Assembly (NCBI GenBank): GCA_026874595.1
Contig: CM049315.1
Coordinates: forward strand, 70,999,916-71,063,915
Origin: Sipunculus nudus
Lineage: Eukaryota > Annelida > Sipuncula > Golfingiida > Sipunculidae
DNA length: 64,000 nucleotides
Reading direction: 5' to 3'
The notes beneath the pieces are model-generated. The model had not been told where the DNA came from. It did not search any database and was given only the letters and a program-made list of their open reading frames with translations. The stretch's first letter is position 1; every line of letters starts with the position of its first letter. A program made the translations under genes and the position numbers. Below, in pieces: positions 21,622 to 32,958 of the stretch.

Positions 21622-22716
21622 GGTAAGTTATTCAACTTCACATGGTTCCTCACTATTTGTTTATATGTTCATAAGCTTAAAAATAGAGTCTAAGAGTTTT
21701 GAGTATCTTGTACAAGTGCACTGGAATATAACAAGCATTATTGAACATGGACCTTGTTTGTGTTGTCTGCATGTAATTTTCAGATAATGACCAACCATGA
21801 ATACACATACCTAAACAAAGATCATTAATCCATTTTATCAGACTTTTATTACTGCAGGTTCACTTCATGATCCTTTAAGTTGATAAAGCAGCATTTATGC
21901 AATTTAATAATGCAAGTATGTAACATTCATGAAAATAACTATGATAAATACAATGTTGCATTATGCACTATTAATTTTCTGTTTTATTTTAGTAAGGTAT
22001 GGTCAAATACATGTTACTATAAAACAAACACTTTGGCTAGACAAACAAACATTTGTCAGTATCAGAATTACAATCAAACATACCATAAATTGAAACAAAA
22101 TGGTTTAGACAGCATTGCTGCTGTTACATACAATGAATCCTTTCTAAGATCAACATGTGTAGCTGTTTTCAAGTACATCAGTGCATTAAAGATGCTTGTT
22201 ATGTATTTATATTGATATAAGACCATTTGTGGAAACTTTCCCAATACTGTTAAAACTGCAGGATTATATGAATATATGTCTGACAAATGGACATGATTCC
22301 AGTTTGATTGTCAAATCAAAATCACTGCCTTTATAATAATTAGCATTCAAAGTTGAAGGGCAGTTCAAGAGCCCTTTGCTGTTAGAATTGTAGGATTGCT
22401 GTAATATACAGAACAGTCACAATAGCTCAGAATGATATTAGCCGAGCTAATAATTATGAATTTATTCAGTGTAATAAATACATATTAATGTTCAGAAGAC
22501 TGTTTTGTTTGCTGTTAATATTTAAAACTTGGACCTCATTCAGAGAAATACTACTTAATTTTAACGCTAATAATCACTTTATATTCAAACACTGCTAATG
22601 GGTCTAGGTAATTATACAAATTTCATTACTGTAATAAGCAATATGGCCAGACTTGGCTTCAAACAGTTGTTCAATCAAATACACAAAGCTTATATAATAC
22701 TTGGCATTTAGTTCGA
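21622..22716. other. AT-rich interval between convergent genes
   Basis: Between the tails of the transposase and exonuclease genes. Open frames here (21880-22215 plus and 22074-22286 minus) look non-coding. No repeat recognised. Confidence 0.4.
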
Positions 22717-23474
22717 CTATTTCCCTGATTTTACTTTCTTTCGAGTACAAGATGCCTCACAGGTGTCTAAAGCAGCATGCAGGTTCTCTGGACTGTACAT
22801 GACCTCAGAAGGATTGGGTCTAGAATACGCCTGCGCAATTAGTTCAGGTAACAGTACCTGTTGAAAGAAGGCCCTGCTCTTTTCTACAATGGCATCCTGT
22901 GTTTCTGCATCTGGCTCAAGTCTCTTTACATGCAGATCTGCCTTTGTCCACAAAACAAAGTCAACATATTCTTTTCTGCATATCAATAATTGAGCCTGCA
23001 ACTGATAATACTATGTATGATTTTGTCTTTAAGGACAAATTTCCATCAGTCATCTGTAAGCAAGAAGTCTTGCTGTCAATGTTCTGCAACTTGTCATTGC
23101 GTACACAATACGGGCACTTTACTTCTACCAGACCATTTCCACAACAGTGACATGAAATGACAGAGTCAGGTGATGCCCCCATATATGGATACTCAGGATC
23201 CAATACCGGACCACTCTTTTCGCATTTGAAGTTTTCATGATTTTTAGACATTAATGTACAATAATTTTCCAGTGCCACTTTTTCATGATCACAACCCCAC
23301 TGAGTTGCTTTGGTACTGAAAGAAAACCTCTCTGGATAACAAAATGCTGTTAATCAGACTTCTAGATGGGGTTTCCAGTGATGGTGCCATTACAGCCTTG
23401 ACTCTTGAAGCAGTCACCCTCCCAGCCCTAAACCTAAACCATTCCTTACTGTTAGACTGCTCTCTGGTCACCAT
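22717..23474 (-). pseudogene. YqaJ-type viral recombinase/exonuclease, frameshifted
   Basis: From the minus strand: FRFRAGRVTASRVKAVM, then STKATQWGCDHEKVALENY, GASPDSVISCHCCGNGLVEV followed by KCPY, and YYQLQAQLLICRKEYVDFVL. These are the Pro-Asp, Glu-x-Lys and Tyr-x-Gln-x-Gln motifs of the lambda-exonuclease/YqaJ fold. One extra base near 23345 and another shift near 23008 put the three parts in different frames. The protein would be a 5'-3' exonuclease or recombination helper carried by the ISL2EU element next door. The C-terminus reads LHAALDTCEASCTRKKVKSG. The start codon given is the first Met of the open frame and may not be the real one. Confidence 0.8.
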
Positions 23475-24123
23475 CTCAACAATTTGACACTGTGCCCCTG
23501 AAAGTTTGACGGTTATGCAGTTACAAATCTAGGTACAGGACTTTCATGGTACACCTAGGTACAGGTACCTGATTACAATAGGATGTGTCAGTATTGTTGA
23601 ATCACCTGTCTTGAAAGTAAGAAGTGTGATGATAGCAGTTACTCTTCTTACACATTTTGTCATTTTAAAGGAAACTTAGCTTTTCAGTTTGAGCCAGATT
23701 TTTTTTTCAACATTCAAATGCCCTGCAGCCATTTCAATGCCAACTTGAAAATGATGAGAAAATATTTTTTTATTATAATACTGTATTTTTGAAAATAATT
23801 TTTTGAAAATAATTAGAATGTGTTTCCTTTCATATTCTTATAAAAACTTGATCTTTCCAGCAGAGCCTCTATTTAAGTTTAAATTCAATGAAAATGTAAA
23901 GAATACAAACCAGTATGGAAAATTACATGTCACAGAACATTGATAGGCACTTGAAATTTGAAAAACTGAACCAGTTTCATGCATGCAGCCCATTCATAAA
24001 GTGAATTTGATCACATATTCCTTGAAAAAGCCCTGGTATTAATGCTGGAACGTTTTGTTTCTTACAGTTTAAAACCCTGAACATATAGAGATTAACTAAC
24101 AAAACTTTTGGTCTTTACTTTTA
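23475..24123. other. Interval between the ISL2EU and Academ elements
   Basis: GTAC-rich bits (CTAGGTACAGG, GGTACAGGTACC) at 23530-23575 may be remnants of a hAT-like end. The rest is AT-rich without a frame. I could not find terminal repeats of the ISL2EU element here. Confidence 0.35.
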
Positions 24124-24420
24124 GTCTAGTAGGAAATAGGGGGTATCATGCACCCCCCTGAAATATACTTCTAATTGGTGTTTCTATATTGCAAAAAATG
24201 TGTAGAAAATGATTAGCTATGTTAAAAAGTTGTCCGGATGTCCCACATATGATTTTTATGCAAATTAGTGCCGCCATTACCGAAAAATCTATTATTCGCT
24301 ATATCTCAGCCTGTAACACAGATAACTCAACAAATAAGGTGTCTAGACCCATGTTTTCATGGTTAAAGATTGTGATAAAACTACTCTTGAAGTAACAGCA
24401 TGTGTCCATGGCATCTTAGT
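24124..24420 (+). repeat. Left terminal inverted repeat
   Basis: Matches the reverse complement of 28434-28723 with few differences. Inside it, the segment 24260-24422 (GCAAATTAGTGCCG to GGCATCTTAG) is followed by a diverged second copy at 24423-24575 and the start of a third near 24576, so the subterminal region is itself a tandem repeat of about 155-165 bases. At 24638-24657 GGGGGTTGCATGATACCC is an inverted echo of the outer end. Confidence 0.85.
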
Positions 24421-24783
24421 ATGCATATTAGTGCCGACATTACGGAAAAATCCATTTTTGTTATGTATCTCAGTCAATTTTGCAGATAACTCAACAAATA
24501 AGGTGTCTAGAACCATGTTTTGAGGGGCAAATATTATAAAATTACTCTTGAAGTGAGCTCATGTGTCTGTGGCAAATTAATGCTGGCATAGCTGACAAAA
24601 ATCTGTTGTTTTTTCCCTGATCTTTCAGAAGATTTATGGGGGTTGCATGATACCCTTTTCTTAACCTGTTGCTATTAGCCTTGGTATTAATAGTCATTTC
24701 TCTTTTCCATTCCAGATAAACAGTGTAGTAGAACGTGGTGGTAGCATAGTGTAGTTTGGTGGTGGTAGACGTACTAACCCATC

Positions 24784-27700
24784 ATGCCCAAAAGAAAGCG
24801 TGGACGGAGCATGGATGCTGCAACCCCCACTCCCCAAAGACTTACCTGCATTCTTAATTTACAGGCATTGTCTGACCATGGTCATTTTACACCCCTCAGT
24901 GGAATCATAGGAACTGCCAATGAAAAACTACAGCAGCTTCATAACATCCGAGACCGACGTCTCCACCAAGCACATGACTCCCCATATCGTATGCAGTCAG
25001 TGTGTGACCAGATCCCCACAACTCTCCCTGATGACCTGGAAAGTTTTGGGTATCACCGCCAGTGTTATCAGCGATTTACTGGCAACCTCCATCTTCTGGG
25101 AGATGATGCAGAACCAGAAGCATCAACCTCACAATGGCATCACTCCCCTCGTAAACTGTCTTCTGGACCCATCTTCCCACCACAGTGTATTTTCTGTGAC
25201 AAAGTGGAGATCAAAGGTGCTGATCGCAAAACTGAGAGAGTTGAAAACTTCTCGTCTTATAAGAATAAAGACAATGCATGGTAGCAAATCGAAACACGGG
25301 CCGAGAAATTGGGTCTAGTTCGACTTCATCGACAGGTCAAAGACAAAGACCTTTTTGCTTGTGAGGCCAAACACCATCCATCATGCTTCAAATCTTTCCG
25401 CACAGCATTCGCTAACTACGAACGCAATATTCACAAGGCCAAAGGATCAAAGGATACTGATTATGCTTGCATGTCAGCTGCCCATGAGAAGGCACTCAGC
25501 TTAGTACTGGAGCATATTCAAACCCATGTTGTCCAGAATGAGGTACTTCAGCTATCTTCCTTGCGTTTGCTTTATGTTGAAGAACTGAAACAGCATGGAT
25601 ATGAGAACCCAAACTATCGCTCTGAGAAACTACTGAAACGCCTACAGAATGACCCAATCAAGGACGATGTCAGCTTCATGAAGGTGAATCGTGACAAAGG
25701 TGATGCTATTTCATTCTTGCTTGTGTACAATTCAAAAACCACTGTTTCTAATGCCCTTGCAAGAGCCTACACTCTAGGAAGCGCAGATAAGTACCAAGAT
25801 GTTGCTCTCCTCCTTCGGCATAATATTCTTCAAGCTTTCAGCCTGTCCAAAGGACTACCCTGGCCACCGACAGCTGATGACATGGAGCTCAGTTCTGAAA
25901 AGCTCCTACCTCCAGACCTTGTCCGTTTCCTCAGCATTGTTATGGTTGGCAAGGAAGATTTAGAGATGAGCGAAAAGATGAAGCGTCTGGTATTCTCCAT
26001 TGGGCAAGATCTGTGCCGTGCAGTGTCTTAGGGAAAATGGAAGTTACCAAAACACATGCTCCTTTGTATGACTGTCAGGCACCTGTTCCGAAGCAAGCAG
26101 CTCACCACAATATTACACAGGCTTGGCCACTCTGAGAGCTACGATTTTGGCTTAGGGTTGGAAACTGCTCTGGCCAAGGCCCTGGATGAAGTTTCGACTT
26201 ATCTGACACCCCAAATTGTGTCAGGAGAGGGCAATATTGTCTTCCATTGTGAGTGGGACAACCTCAATAAAACCACAACAAGTGTGCACGGCAGCAACAT
26301 TGTCAACAGTGCTGGAGGAATCATGGTGCAGGAAGTCAGGCCTGGGTTTGAGACCTCCAAGGTCCGAACGCTGCCTATCATCAACAAGTCACAACAGCGT
26401 AGCCTGAAAGTCAACACACCAGAAACACTTCCTCCCTTGCAGTTCAGTCGTGTTGGCCAAAGTTTCCTGAGAGCTCCTCATTCACACCCCCTGCAGAGAA
26501 TGACACAGTCTATGCTACTAAGATGCATGAGTACTACGTCTGGCTCTTCAGCAGATACATTGGCAGTAATGGCCTAGGGGGCTTTACCTCTGCAACTGGG
26601 ACTCCCCCACCTAGAAAATCAACAGTGGACTACTTCACACCCATCCATCAACCAATCACTGACAATTCAGTTGTTCGTGAGCTGTTGAAGCGCTCTGAGG
26701 AAGCCACGGTTGAGGTGGGTCAGAAGTGGGTCCTGAATACCTTTGATCTTGGAGTCTGTTTGAAAGCCCTACCCATCATCTGGCGATGGCCAGAAGAATT
26801 TGCCAATCATGTTGTCATGATTGGACCCTTTCACACATCCATGAACTATATCGGGATGCTCACAGGACACAAAATGCGTGGCTCTGGATATGCAGAGATT
26901 CTGTTGGAGGCACAGCTGGTGACAAGTGGATCCCTCAAAGGTGTTCTCAGTGGAAAGGCATATGCCAAGTCCCTCTTTTGCCTTAAAACCACGTGTGAAG
27001 CAATGGAGAGGCTGCTCATGGAGCGGTTCACCGAGGAGGAGAACATCCCCATTGATGACCCCACTGCACTTCTCAACATGACTCAGTCTTGCAACCAAGA
27101 ACACCTCAACAAAGCCCTGGAAGACCCCTCCACTCTAACCCTCATCCAGAAATATCGTGATTATGAGGAGAAAGTGCGCAAAGGTCATCTTGGGAAGACA
27201 GCTGCCTTCTGGCTGTCATTCATTACACACTGTCATCTTGTCTTCATGCTCCTCCACTCCGTCAAGACAAACAACATCCAACTGTTCCACAAATGCAATG
27301 GAGAGATGGCCGAGCTTTTCTTCGCATTTGATGGCCACAACTACTCCAGGTGTGTGCAACTAACATGCCCAAATTGATAACTTTTACATTGGAAATTCTA
27401 ATAGATAACTGTTTCTAATTTTCATGCATTATGAAACAAGATCATCTAGTAAATGTGTTTATATCTAGTTTGTGCCTCTTCTTATAAACAGATACCTCCA
27501 TCATGCCGCTGCCCTCGGATACAAGAATGCTGTTGTCAGAACCCCAGACACAGATATCCTTGTGATTCTCCTCTACCATGCTCATGCAATCAAGCTGACA
27601 GTATACCTGGATACAGGGTCACGGAAACATCGACAGCTACTAAATCTGTCTGAACTTGCTGAGTCCCTGGGAGAAGACTACTGTGCCACTCTTCTTGGGT

Positions 27701-28272
27701 TCTATGTGTTCAGTGGAGAGGACTGCACCAGTGCCTTCAAGGGGAAGGGGAAAGTGGGGCCATTGAAAAAGCTGGAGAAGAACCCCAGGTTTCAGAAGGC
27801 ATTCAGGCAACTTGGTGATGATTGGACTGTCAAGACTGAGGTGCTGAAGCAGTTGGAACAGTTCACCTGCCTGATGTATGGACAGAGTCGCGAGTCATCG
27901 GTTGATGTTGTCCGTGCCAAGCTACTGCGCAAGATGGTGGGGGAAGATGAGAAACTCACTTCTAAGTCAAGGGTTGACCTAGCTCGCTTTCCTCCCTGCC
28001 ACTATTCTCTGAAGCCGCACATTCAGCGTGTGAACTATCGCGCCGCCTTGTCCAAACGAGCTGATCAGCCCATCCTGGAAAAGCCAAAACCCTACGATGA
28101 GGGGCAGGGATGGATGAAGAATGACAGAGGAGAGTTGGCACCTGGTCCAGTCATCCCAGCCTCACTGGTTGATCTGCTAGATACTGGTGATCATGAAGAG
28201 GTTGAGGAGGAAGGAGATATAGAGGACGAGTTTGACTTGGACAGTTTAATTGAAAGTGATGATGATGAGTGA
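24784..28272 (+). pseudogene. Academ-type transposase, two exons, two TAGs and one frameshift
   Basis: Start MPKRKRGRSMD, 33 codons after the left subterminal repeats end at about 24680. The N-terminal third holds Cys/His clusters (FGYHRQCYQRF, CIFCDKV, CEAKHHPSCFKSF) that look zinc-binding. The middle contains LPKHMLLCMTVRHL, FHCEWDNL, then WLFSRYIGSNG, VVMIGPFHTSMNYIGM and GSGYAEILLEA. Exon 2 carries the XPG-like part: VVRTPDTDILVILLYHAHA, the LSELAESLGEDYCATLLGF helix and VFSGEDCTSAFKGKGKVGP, which parallels the FEN/XPG acidic strand and Gly-x-Asp-x-x-x-x-x-x-G-x-G helix. The acidic C-terminus ends DDDE. In-frame TAG codons occur at 25282-25284 and 26029-26031, and a one-base shift lies between about 26455 and 26475. 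About 1115 codons in all. The nuclease residues themselves look preserved. Confidence 0.8.
27350..27491 (+). other. 142-bp intron of the Academ transposase gene
   Basis: The exon ends ACTCCAG, the donor is GTGTGTGC, and the acceptor is CTTCTTATAAACAG. Joining the exons keeps the frame (phase 2, completing an Arg codon) and continues from FFAFDGHNYS into YLHHAAALGYKNAVV. Without splicing the upstream frame stops at 27375. Confidence 0.8.
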
Positions 28273-28433
28273 TGGATCTGATAGTAGAGAACCCATCACT
28301 TGACTGCCTATTTAAAATAATAAAGACTAAGTGTGGTCACTTCGACAGTTCATTTGTTCACTGATCTGCAATATCAGCTAGGATATAATAAAGAATAGAT
28401 TTTTTTGTTATAACAGCACTTATTTGCTAAGAT

Positions 28434-28723
28434 GCCATGGACACATTCTGTTACTTCAAGAGTAGTTTTATCACAATCTTTAACCATGAAAACATGGGTC
28501 TAGACACCTTATTTGTTGAGTTATCTGCATTACAGGTTGAGATATAGCGAATAATAGATTTTTCGGTAATGGCGGCACTAATTTGCATAAAAATCATATG
28601 TGGGACATCCGGACAACTTTTTAACATAGCTAATCATTTTCTACACATTTTTTTGCAATATAGAAGAACCAATTAGAAGTATATTTCAGGGGGGTGCATG
28701 ATGACCCCTATTTCCAACTGGAC
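28434..28723 (-). repeat. Right terminal inverted repeat
   Basis: Reverse complement of the left TIR. Inward of 28434 a weaker match continues to about 28370, corresponding to the start of the second subterminal unit on the left. It ends CCCCTATTTCCAACTGGAC. Confidence 0.85.
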
Positions 28724-30371
28724 TATTATATTGGCTAAACAGAACATCAGTTTGTCACTTTTGTAGAAACTGTTTAGCTGCCTGAAGCTTAAGACAATGA
28801 CGAGTTCCTAGATGGGGTTTCAGCCAATATGCATTCTATTTGTTTTAGTTTGCTTTCTTTCTTACCAATTATTTATAACACTGGATTCACTGGAATTTTT
28901 TTCTCAATTGATCAAGATTTTTGCACCAGTATTAGGTTTTCTGCCATGTTATTACAGTTTTGCATTTATATTTGAAGGCTGATCAGATTGTTCATCTCTC
29001 TACAATCAAGACACTTAAACTAGTCTTCAGCGCAGTTAAATGGTATTTTACATTCAGAACATTCAATACAAAGCTCTGATTGCATTACTGATGTAAATTG
29101 CTACTAACCATTTTGCCATAGGAAACATTGTCTCATTTCCCTAAATAAGGTACTTTTAGGGGGCAATTCCAAGAATATTAAACGCAGAATTCAGTATAGG
29201 ATCTGATGGCAGACCACACACGATTTTCTAGGGATAGTTCAATGTACATTTCTTTTTCTGGGCATATTGTAATGGCTTGCTTCCTGCAGCGAGGGCGATA
29301 TATCTGTCCTGGTATTACCAGTACTTGTTTTTCAATTTTACCTGTGAGGAGAAAGAGTTCTAGCTTTGCCATTGCTGCAGAGGGATCTCGCCACAGGGTA
29401 TTTTAGAATACTAAATGAATCTCATGGATTTTTTTTTACTTCTTATTTGTCAACATAAACTTTGTGACTTAGGCATATGGTACAGTCAGGGATGGTATTA
29501 ATAATGATCCATGCTCTTGTGAGTTTAAGCTCTATAGTTCAACAGTTCAAGCTATCATTTTAGATTAGTCCACATTTTTTTAAATTGTATTTTAGTACCC
29601 ATCACTTAACTGTTTTATGAAAAGCCAATCAGCAGAGATGATCCTGTGGCCCCATCTCTGTATCAATTGCTGTAACTTTAATATATAGATATTTCAGGCA
29701 GTATATTCAATATATTTATTAATTTCCATTACAAGTGGAATATATAGTCATACTCAGTTGTTTTGCACAACAGATACATGATTATTAGAGCAGGACGAAA
29801 GAATTTTTTCAACCATTTTTATCTACAAGACATGAGAGGAACACCATTTTAATTTTGAGCTATTTTGTAGAACATAAATAGGTTGATATGCTGGTGCCAT
29901 AATATTAATTTTATTTTCTTACCCACACTGACAAAACATGGGCTGAAAATGGCCAAAAATTTTAAGTCAGGTAATTTTTTTTGTAATTATGATAGAAGAT
30001 AAACATTAGCTTAAGAAAGAATAATTTTTTTTCAACTGAGCTAGTCCCCTAGATGTCATCCAAAACAAATTTGTATTTATAGCCTCATTTTTCAGCCTGC
30101 ATAAGTATCTTTATTGCTAGACGAAAAATTATAATTATGGCATTTTGTCCAATTTTCATCTTGCTGTAGGAGATCAATATTTAATTTTAAATTAAAATAA
30201 TTTTGACATTACATCACAATCAAAAGTTTTGTATATTCTGTAAGTTTTAGCTCTAGCAAGCTTTATGTAAAAAATATGAGCATCCAAAGTACCTTACAGA
30301 ATTAGACTGGTTCAGTTTATCTACTCCATAAATAAGGGCTCAAATCATGAAAAAATTGGTGTTTTCCACCA
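28724..30371. other. 1.6 kb without a recognised gene
   Basis: AT-rich. Overlapping 64-66 codon frames on both strands at 29178-29406 have no domain. GATGGGGTTTC near 28810 is also present near 23366 but is too short to mean much. Confidence 0.4.
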
Positions 30372-30668
30372 AATGATGGTGATTTAGTGACCAGAGGGTC
30401 CAAATGCACATATCAGGAAAATATTAAGAAAATCTGAGATGGTGGTGCTGGAACTGTTTCCATGATTTGTTGATTTCATATGGAATGACCCAGATGGGTA
30501 AACCATAGATGGGTAAGCCATAAGTGAAAAGTGAAAGGTCTTGGTGAAACTGTTTTTGCTAAAAAATGGTCCAAAAGACAATTCTAGATGGACAGAAAGA
30601 CGGACCGAAGGATGCATGAATAGAGGTGAAACTATATCCCCTCCTTTGTTGCGACGGGATAAAAATTT
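30372..30668 (+). repeat. Hairpin-tail repeat fragment
   Basis: Related to the 3.4 kb repeat: GATGGGTAA/GGTAAGCCATA, GGTCTTGGTGAAACTG, then GACAGAAAGACGGACCG, a spacer, the stem ATCCCCTC-CTTTGTTGC-GACGGGAT and AAAAATT. One core unit only. Short frames on both strands are repeat translations. Confidence 0.65.
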
Positions 30669-30804
30669 GTACAAAATTGGGGAAAAAGGCATAGTTCAAT
30701 TAATAAACTGTCCCTCCAGTGAGAAATAATATGCATGGAAAAAACATAGCATGGATGTATTAGTTAATTGATATTAGATCTTTTGTATTAAATTATTAAT
30801 ACTT

Positions 30805-30818
30805 GGGGGGGGGGGGGG
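30805..30818. repeat. G homopolymer (14 bp)
   Basis: Fourteen consecutive Gs. Confidence 0.9.
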
Positions 30819-30819
30819 A

Positions 30820-30985
30820 TTTTCCAGTCTTATAGCTCGATGGATATGGGTAACAGGACCTAATTTCAGTATTCTAGGGATATTTTTAATGGACCTCTAT
30901 CGGTTTTCAGTTGGAAGTTTCCAGATTCAGCTATTACAATTTTTACCCTGTTAATGGCCAGGCAGCCAGTCAGACAAGTGCAGGT
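30820..30985 (+). repeat. Core fragment of the 18.8 kb repeat family
   Basis: GATGGATATGGGTAACAGGA, CCTAATTTCAG and CCCTGTTAATGGCCAG are the reverse complement of the core units at 18.8-20.0 kb. Only one degraded unit and the start of the GGAC side remain. Confidence 0.6.
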
Positions 30986-31132
30986 GACAGACAAGGGTGA
31001 TCACTTAAGGATAGATGACACACTGTAAGCTTAGCCAAAGAGCACAATTGATGTCACCTTAAGTGGTGAATGATGGAACAATATATACTTAGATTAGCAT
31101 TGAGTATAAATCAGTTTCTCCTAAAATATGTA

Positions 31133-31379
31133 GATACCTCGATCAAACCATGGTCTTGCAGTTGGCTGATGAAGACATACTGGAAATGGTTCATCATGCC
31201 CATTGTGGAGGTCTGCTAAGTGGCGAGATAAACTTTTCCACTTAGTAACAGCCAAGTCTCCATTTCCATCAATGGATGTTGCAGACCAGTACAAATGGTT
31301 GACAATGCTCTTTGTCCTATTGACACCCTCCCCATACCACTTTTCTTTGCGAGAGCTTCCAACTTCTTCATAAGACCTT
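31133..31379 (-). pseudogene. Isolated exon of a multicopy transposon-type protein
   Basis: The minus strand is open from an acceptor-like TTTATATGTATTTAAG to a donor GATCGAG/GTATCT. It encodes KWYGEGVNRTKSIVNHLYW, SATSIDGNGDLAVTKWKSLS, RHLADLHNGHDEPFPVCLHQ. The pattern of SIVNHLYWSA plus a W-K-S-L-x-x-H-x-x-x-x-H-x-x-H run with C-x-H is one I associate with a widespread invertebrate and fish transposon protein family that lacks a firm name. Neighbouring exons were not found on either side. Confidence 0.5.
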
Positions 31380-31694
31380 AAATACATATAAATAAATTTT
31401 AATATTGGTAACATTATTTTAAATGTGCTACATAAATAAAGAACAAGTGACTCATCGGTCATGACACACAGTTGCCAAGCATTCATTTTAAGGAGTCAAA
31501 AATAGAAAAAGATTTGCACAGAAAACACTAAAAATATATGTGATCAACATCCCTTCACAAGCTGATAAATCATAAGCATACCGGGTTTCAGGAAATTAGA
31601 TGAAACTATGGCTGTTAACTAATACAATTATTGCAATTTGTCTCAGAATTAGAGGAAAATATGCATAAAAAAATAGAAGAAAATACCAATGGCA

Positions 31695-32090
31695 ATCAGT
31701 CTTTGTCCGGCGACCATCCGTCTGTCCCTTAGCCAAACACAAATCGTAACCGCTTGACCTGGAATCTTCTAAATTGACATCCAAGGAGGTCTATAAAAAA
31801 TCTCAATTTGGAAACCTGAAATTAGGTCTCTGTTACCCATATCCTTTTAACTATGGGGCTGAGAAGTACCTACAAGAGTCAGTACCTAGGCTTTGGTACA
31901 GGTACTTCCTAGATGGCCAGGTACAGGTACAAGTCCACATACTTGACTCCGGGAGTACAGGTACTGCTACTTTAGATAGTCCCTTAGTACAGGTTTTGGC
32001 ACTGATAACTTAAGTTAGATAACTTAGATACTTAAGTCCCAGGTACAAGTTCTCTTGAATATGTACATGGGTGCAGGTACAAGTTTCTGG
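31695..32090 (-). repeat. 18.8 kb-family repeat fragment plus GTAC-rich stretch
   Basis: 31700-31870 repeats the tail-proximal part (GTCCGGCGACCATCCGTCTG, GACCTGGAATCTTCT, CCTGAAATTAGGTCTCTGTT). From 31875 it changes to a run rich in GGTACAGGTAC and AAGTCC, which may be a hAT-type end fragment. Confidence 0.6.
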
Positions 32091-32758
32091 CTTTAAGCTT
32101 CCATAGAATAGTGAGAAAACGCCTATAATGTGGTTAAGTGAAGTAGACATATGATACCTTAATGTAGAATAGCTGGTGTTGTCACTGCTACCAAATTAGA
32201 AAATCTTCATTTACACATAACAGTAAAACAAAGTGCAAGAGGCAGAAGGATAATACGATTCTAATGGAATGCTGGTGTCACTAATCTACCTGAACAGCCA
32301 TTATCAGACGATGAATTATCTCTGCAACGTCAAGCAGGAAAACTCAGAGTTGAGTATCGCAAATGAAGAGAAAACCAGGATTCGGAAAAGGTATGCTTTT
32401 CTCCTATAAAGGGAGAAGGTATTACTCCAATTAACCTGAAAAAAGTGTATTTTTACTGTTCTATATACAGTAAACTTTAAAGTTCATGTTAAAACTTCAG
32501 ATTTACATTTTAAACTTCATTTCAGTCGAATTAAGGAGTACACAACATATTGCCCCTTGTCGTTTACATGGAATGCAAACATCAAATTTTACTTTGCCCC
32601 AAAGACTGATGTATACCATAATTTTAAACAAAACATCACTTATTCAATTACTTTAAGAAGCTTAAAATTGTTAACTTTAAGGATTGAAATACGCTGAAAG
32701 ACAAAAGGAACGTTTCTAATCAATTTGGTGTTGCTCACAGGTCCCCCTTTTTCTTTTC
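32091..32758. other. Stretch without a recognised gene
   Basis: AT-rich; no frame or repeat I can support. Confidence 0.4.
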
Positions 32759-32777
32759 TTTTTTTTTTTTTTTTTTT
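32759..32777. repeat. T homopolymer (19 bp)
   Basis: Nineteen consecutive Ts, directly after a CTTTTCTT stretch. Confidence 0.9.
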
Positions 32778-32958
32778 GCTCTACTTGGGCTGTACTCATC
32801 ACACATGAAACTTGTCTTGAGGACAGCTTAGAAACATTTGAGAATGATACCTTATTAAGTCTTATTGTAATTTTGAAGGGCCTCAATTTGTTCTCTCTCT
32901 TTCCATTTCGAGGCAAAGTGCTTTATATTATTAATCAATAAACACAAGTATTACAGAA

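Larger units (their letters stand above)
24124..28723 (+). mobile_element. Academ-type DNA transposon, 4.6 kb, long TIRs
   Basis: The two ends are near-identical inverted repeats of about 300 bases that stay similar for about 350. The outer sequence is GTCTAGTAGGAAATAGGGG on the left and, inverted, GTCCAGTTGGAAATAGGGG on the right, then TCATGCACCCCCCTGAAATA and so on. TA flanks both ends (24122-24123 and 28724-28725), but no longer target duplication is clear, so the exact boundary and duplication length are uncertain by a few bases. One gene fills the interior. Its C-terminal XPG-like nuclease motifs point to the Academ superfamily, the transposons known to carry an XPG-type nuclease. The close match of the two TIRs suggests fairly recent activity. 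Confidence 0.8.

Noticed and set aside
25276-25311. Amber recoding in the Academ gene
   Set aside because: Two private point mutations explain the stops, and a separate frameshift shows the copy is decaying.
26769-27104. 111-codon minus frame
   Set aside because: Antisense shadow of the Academ transposase.
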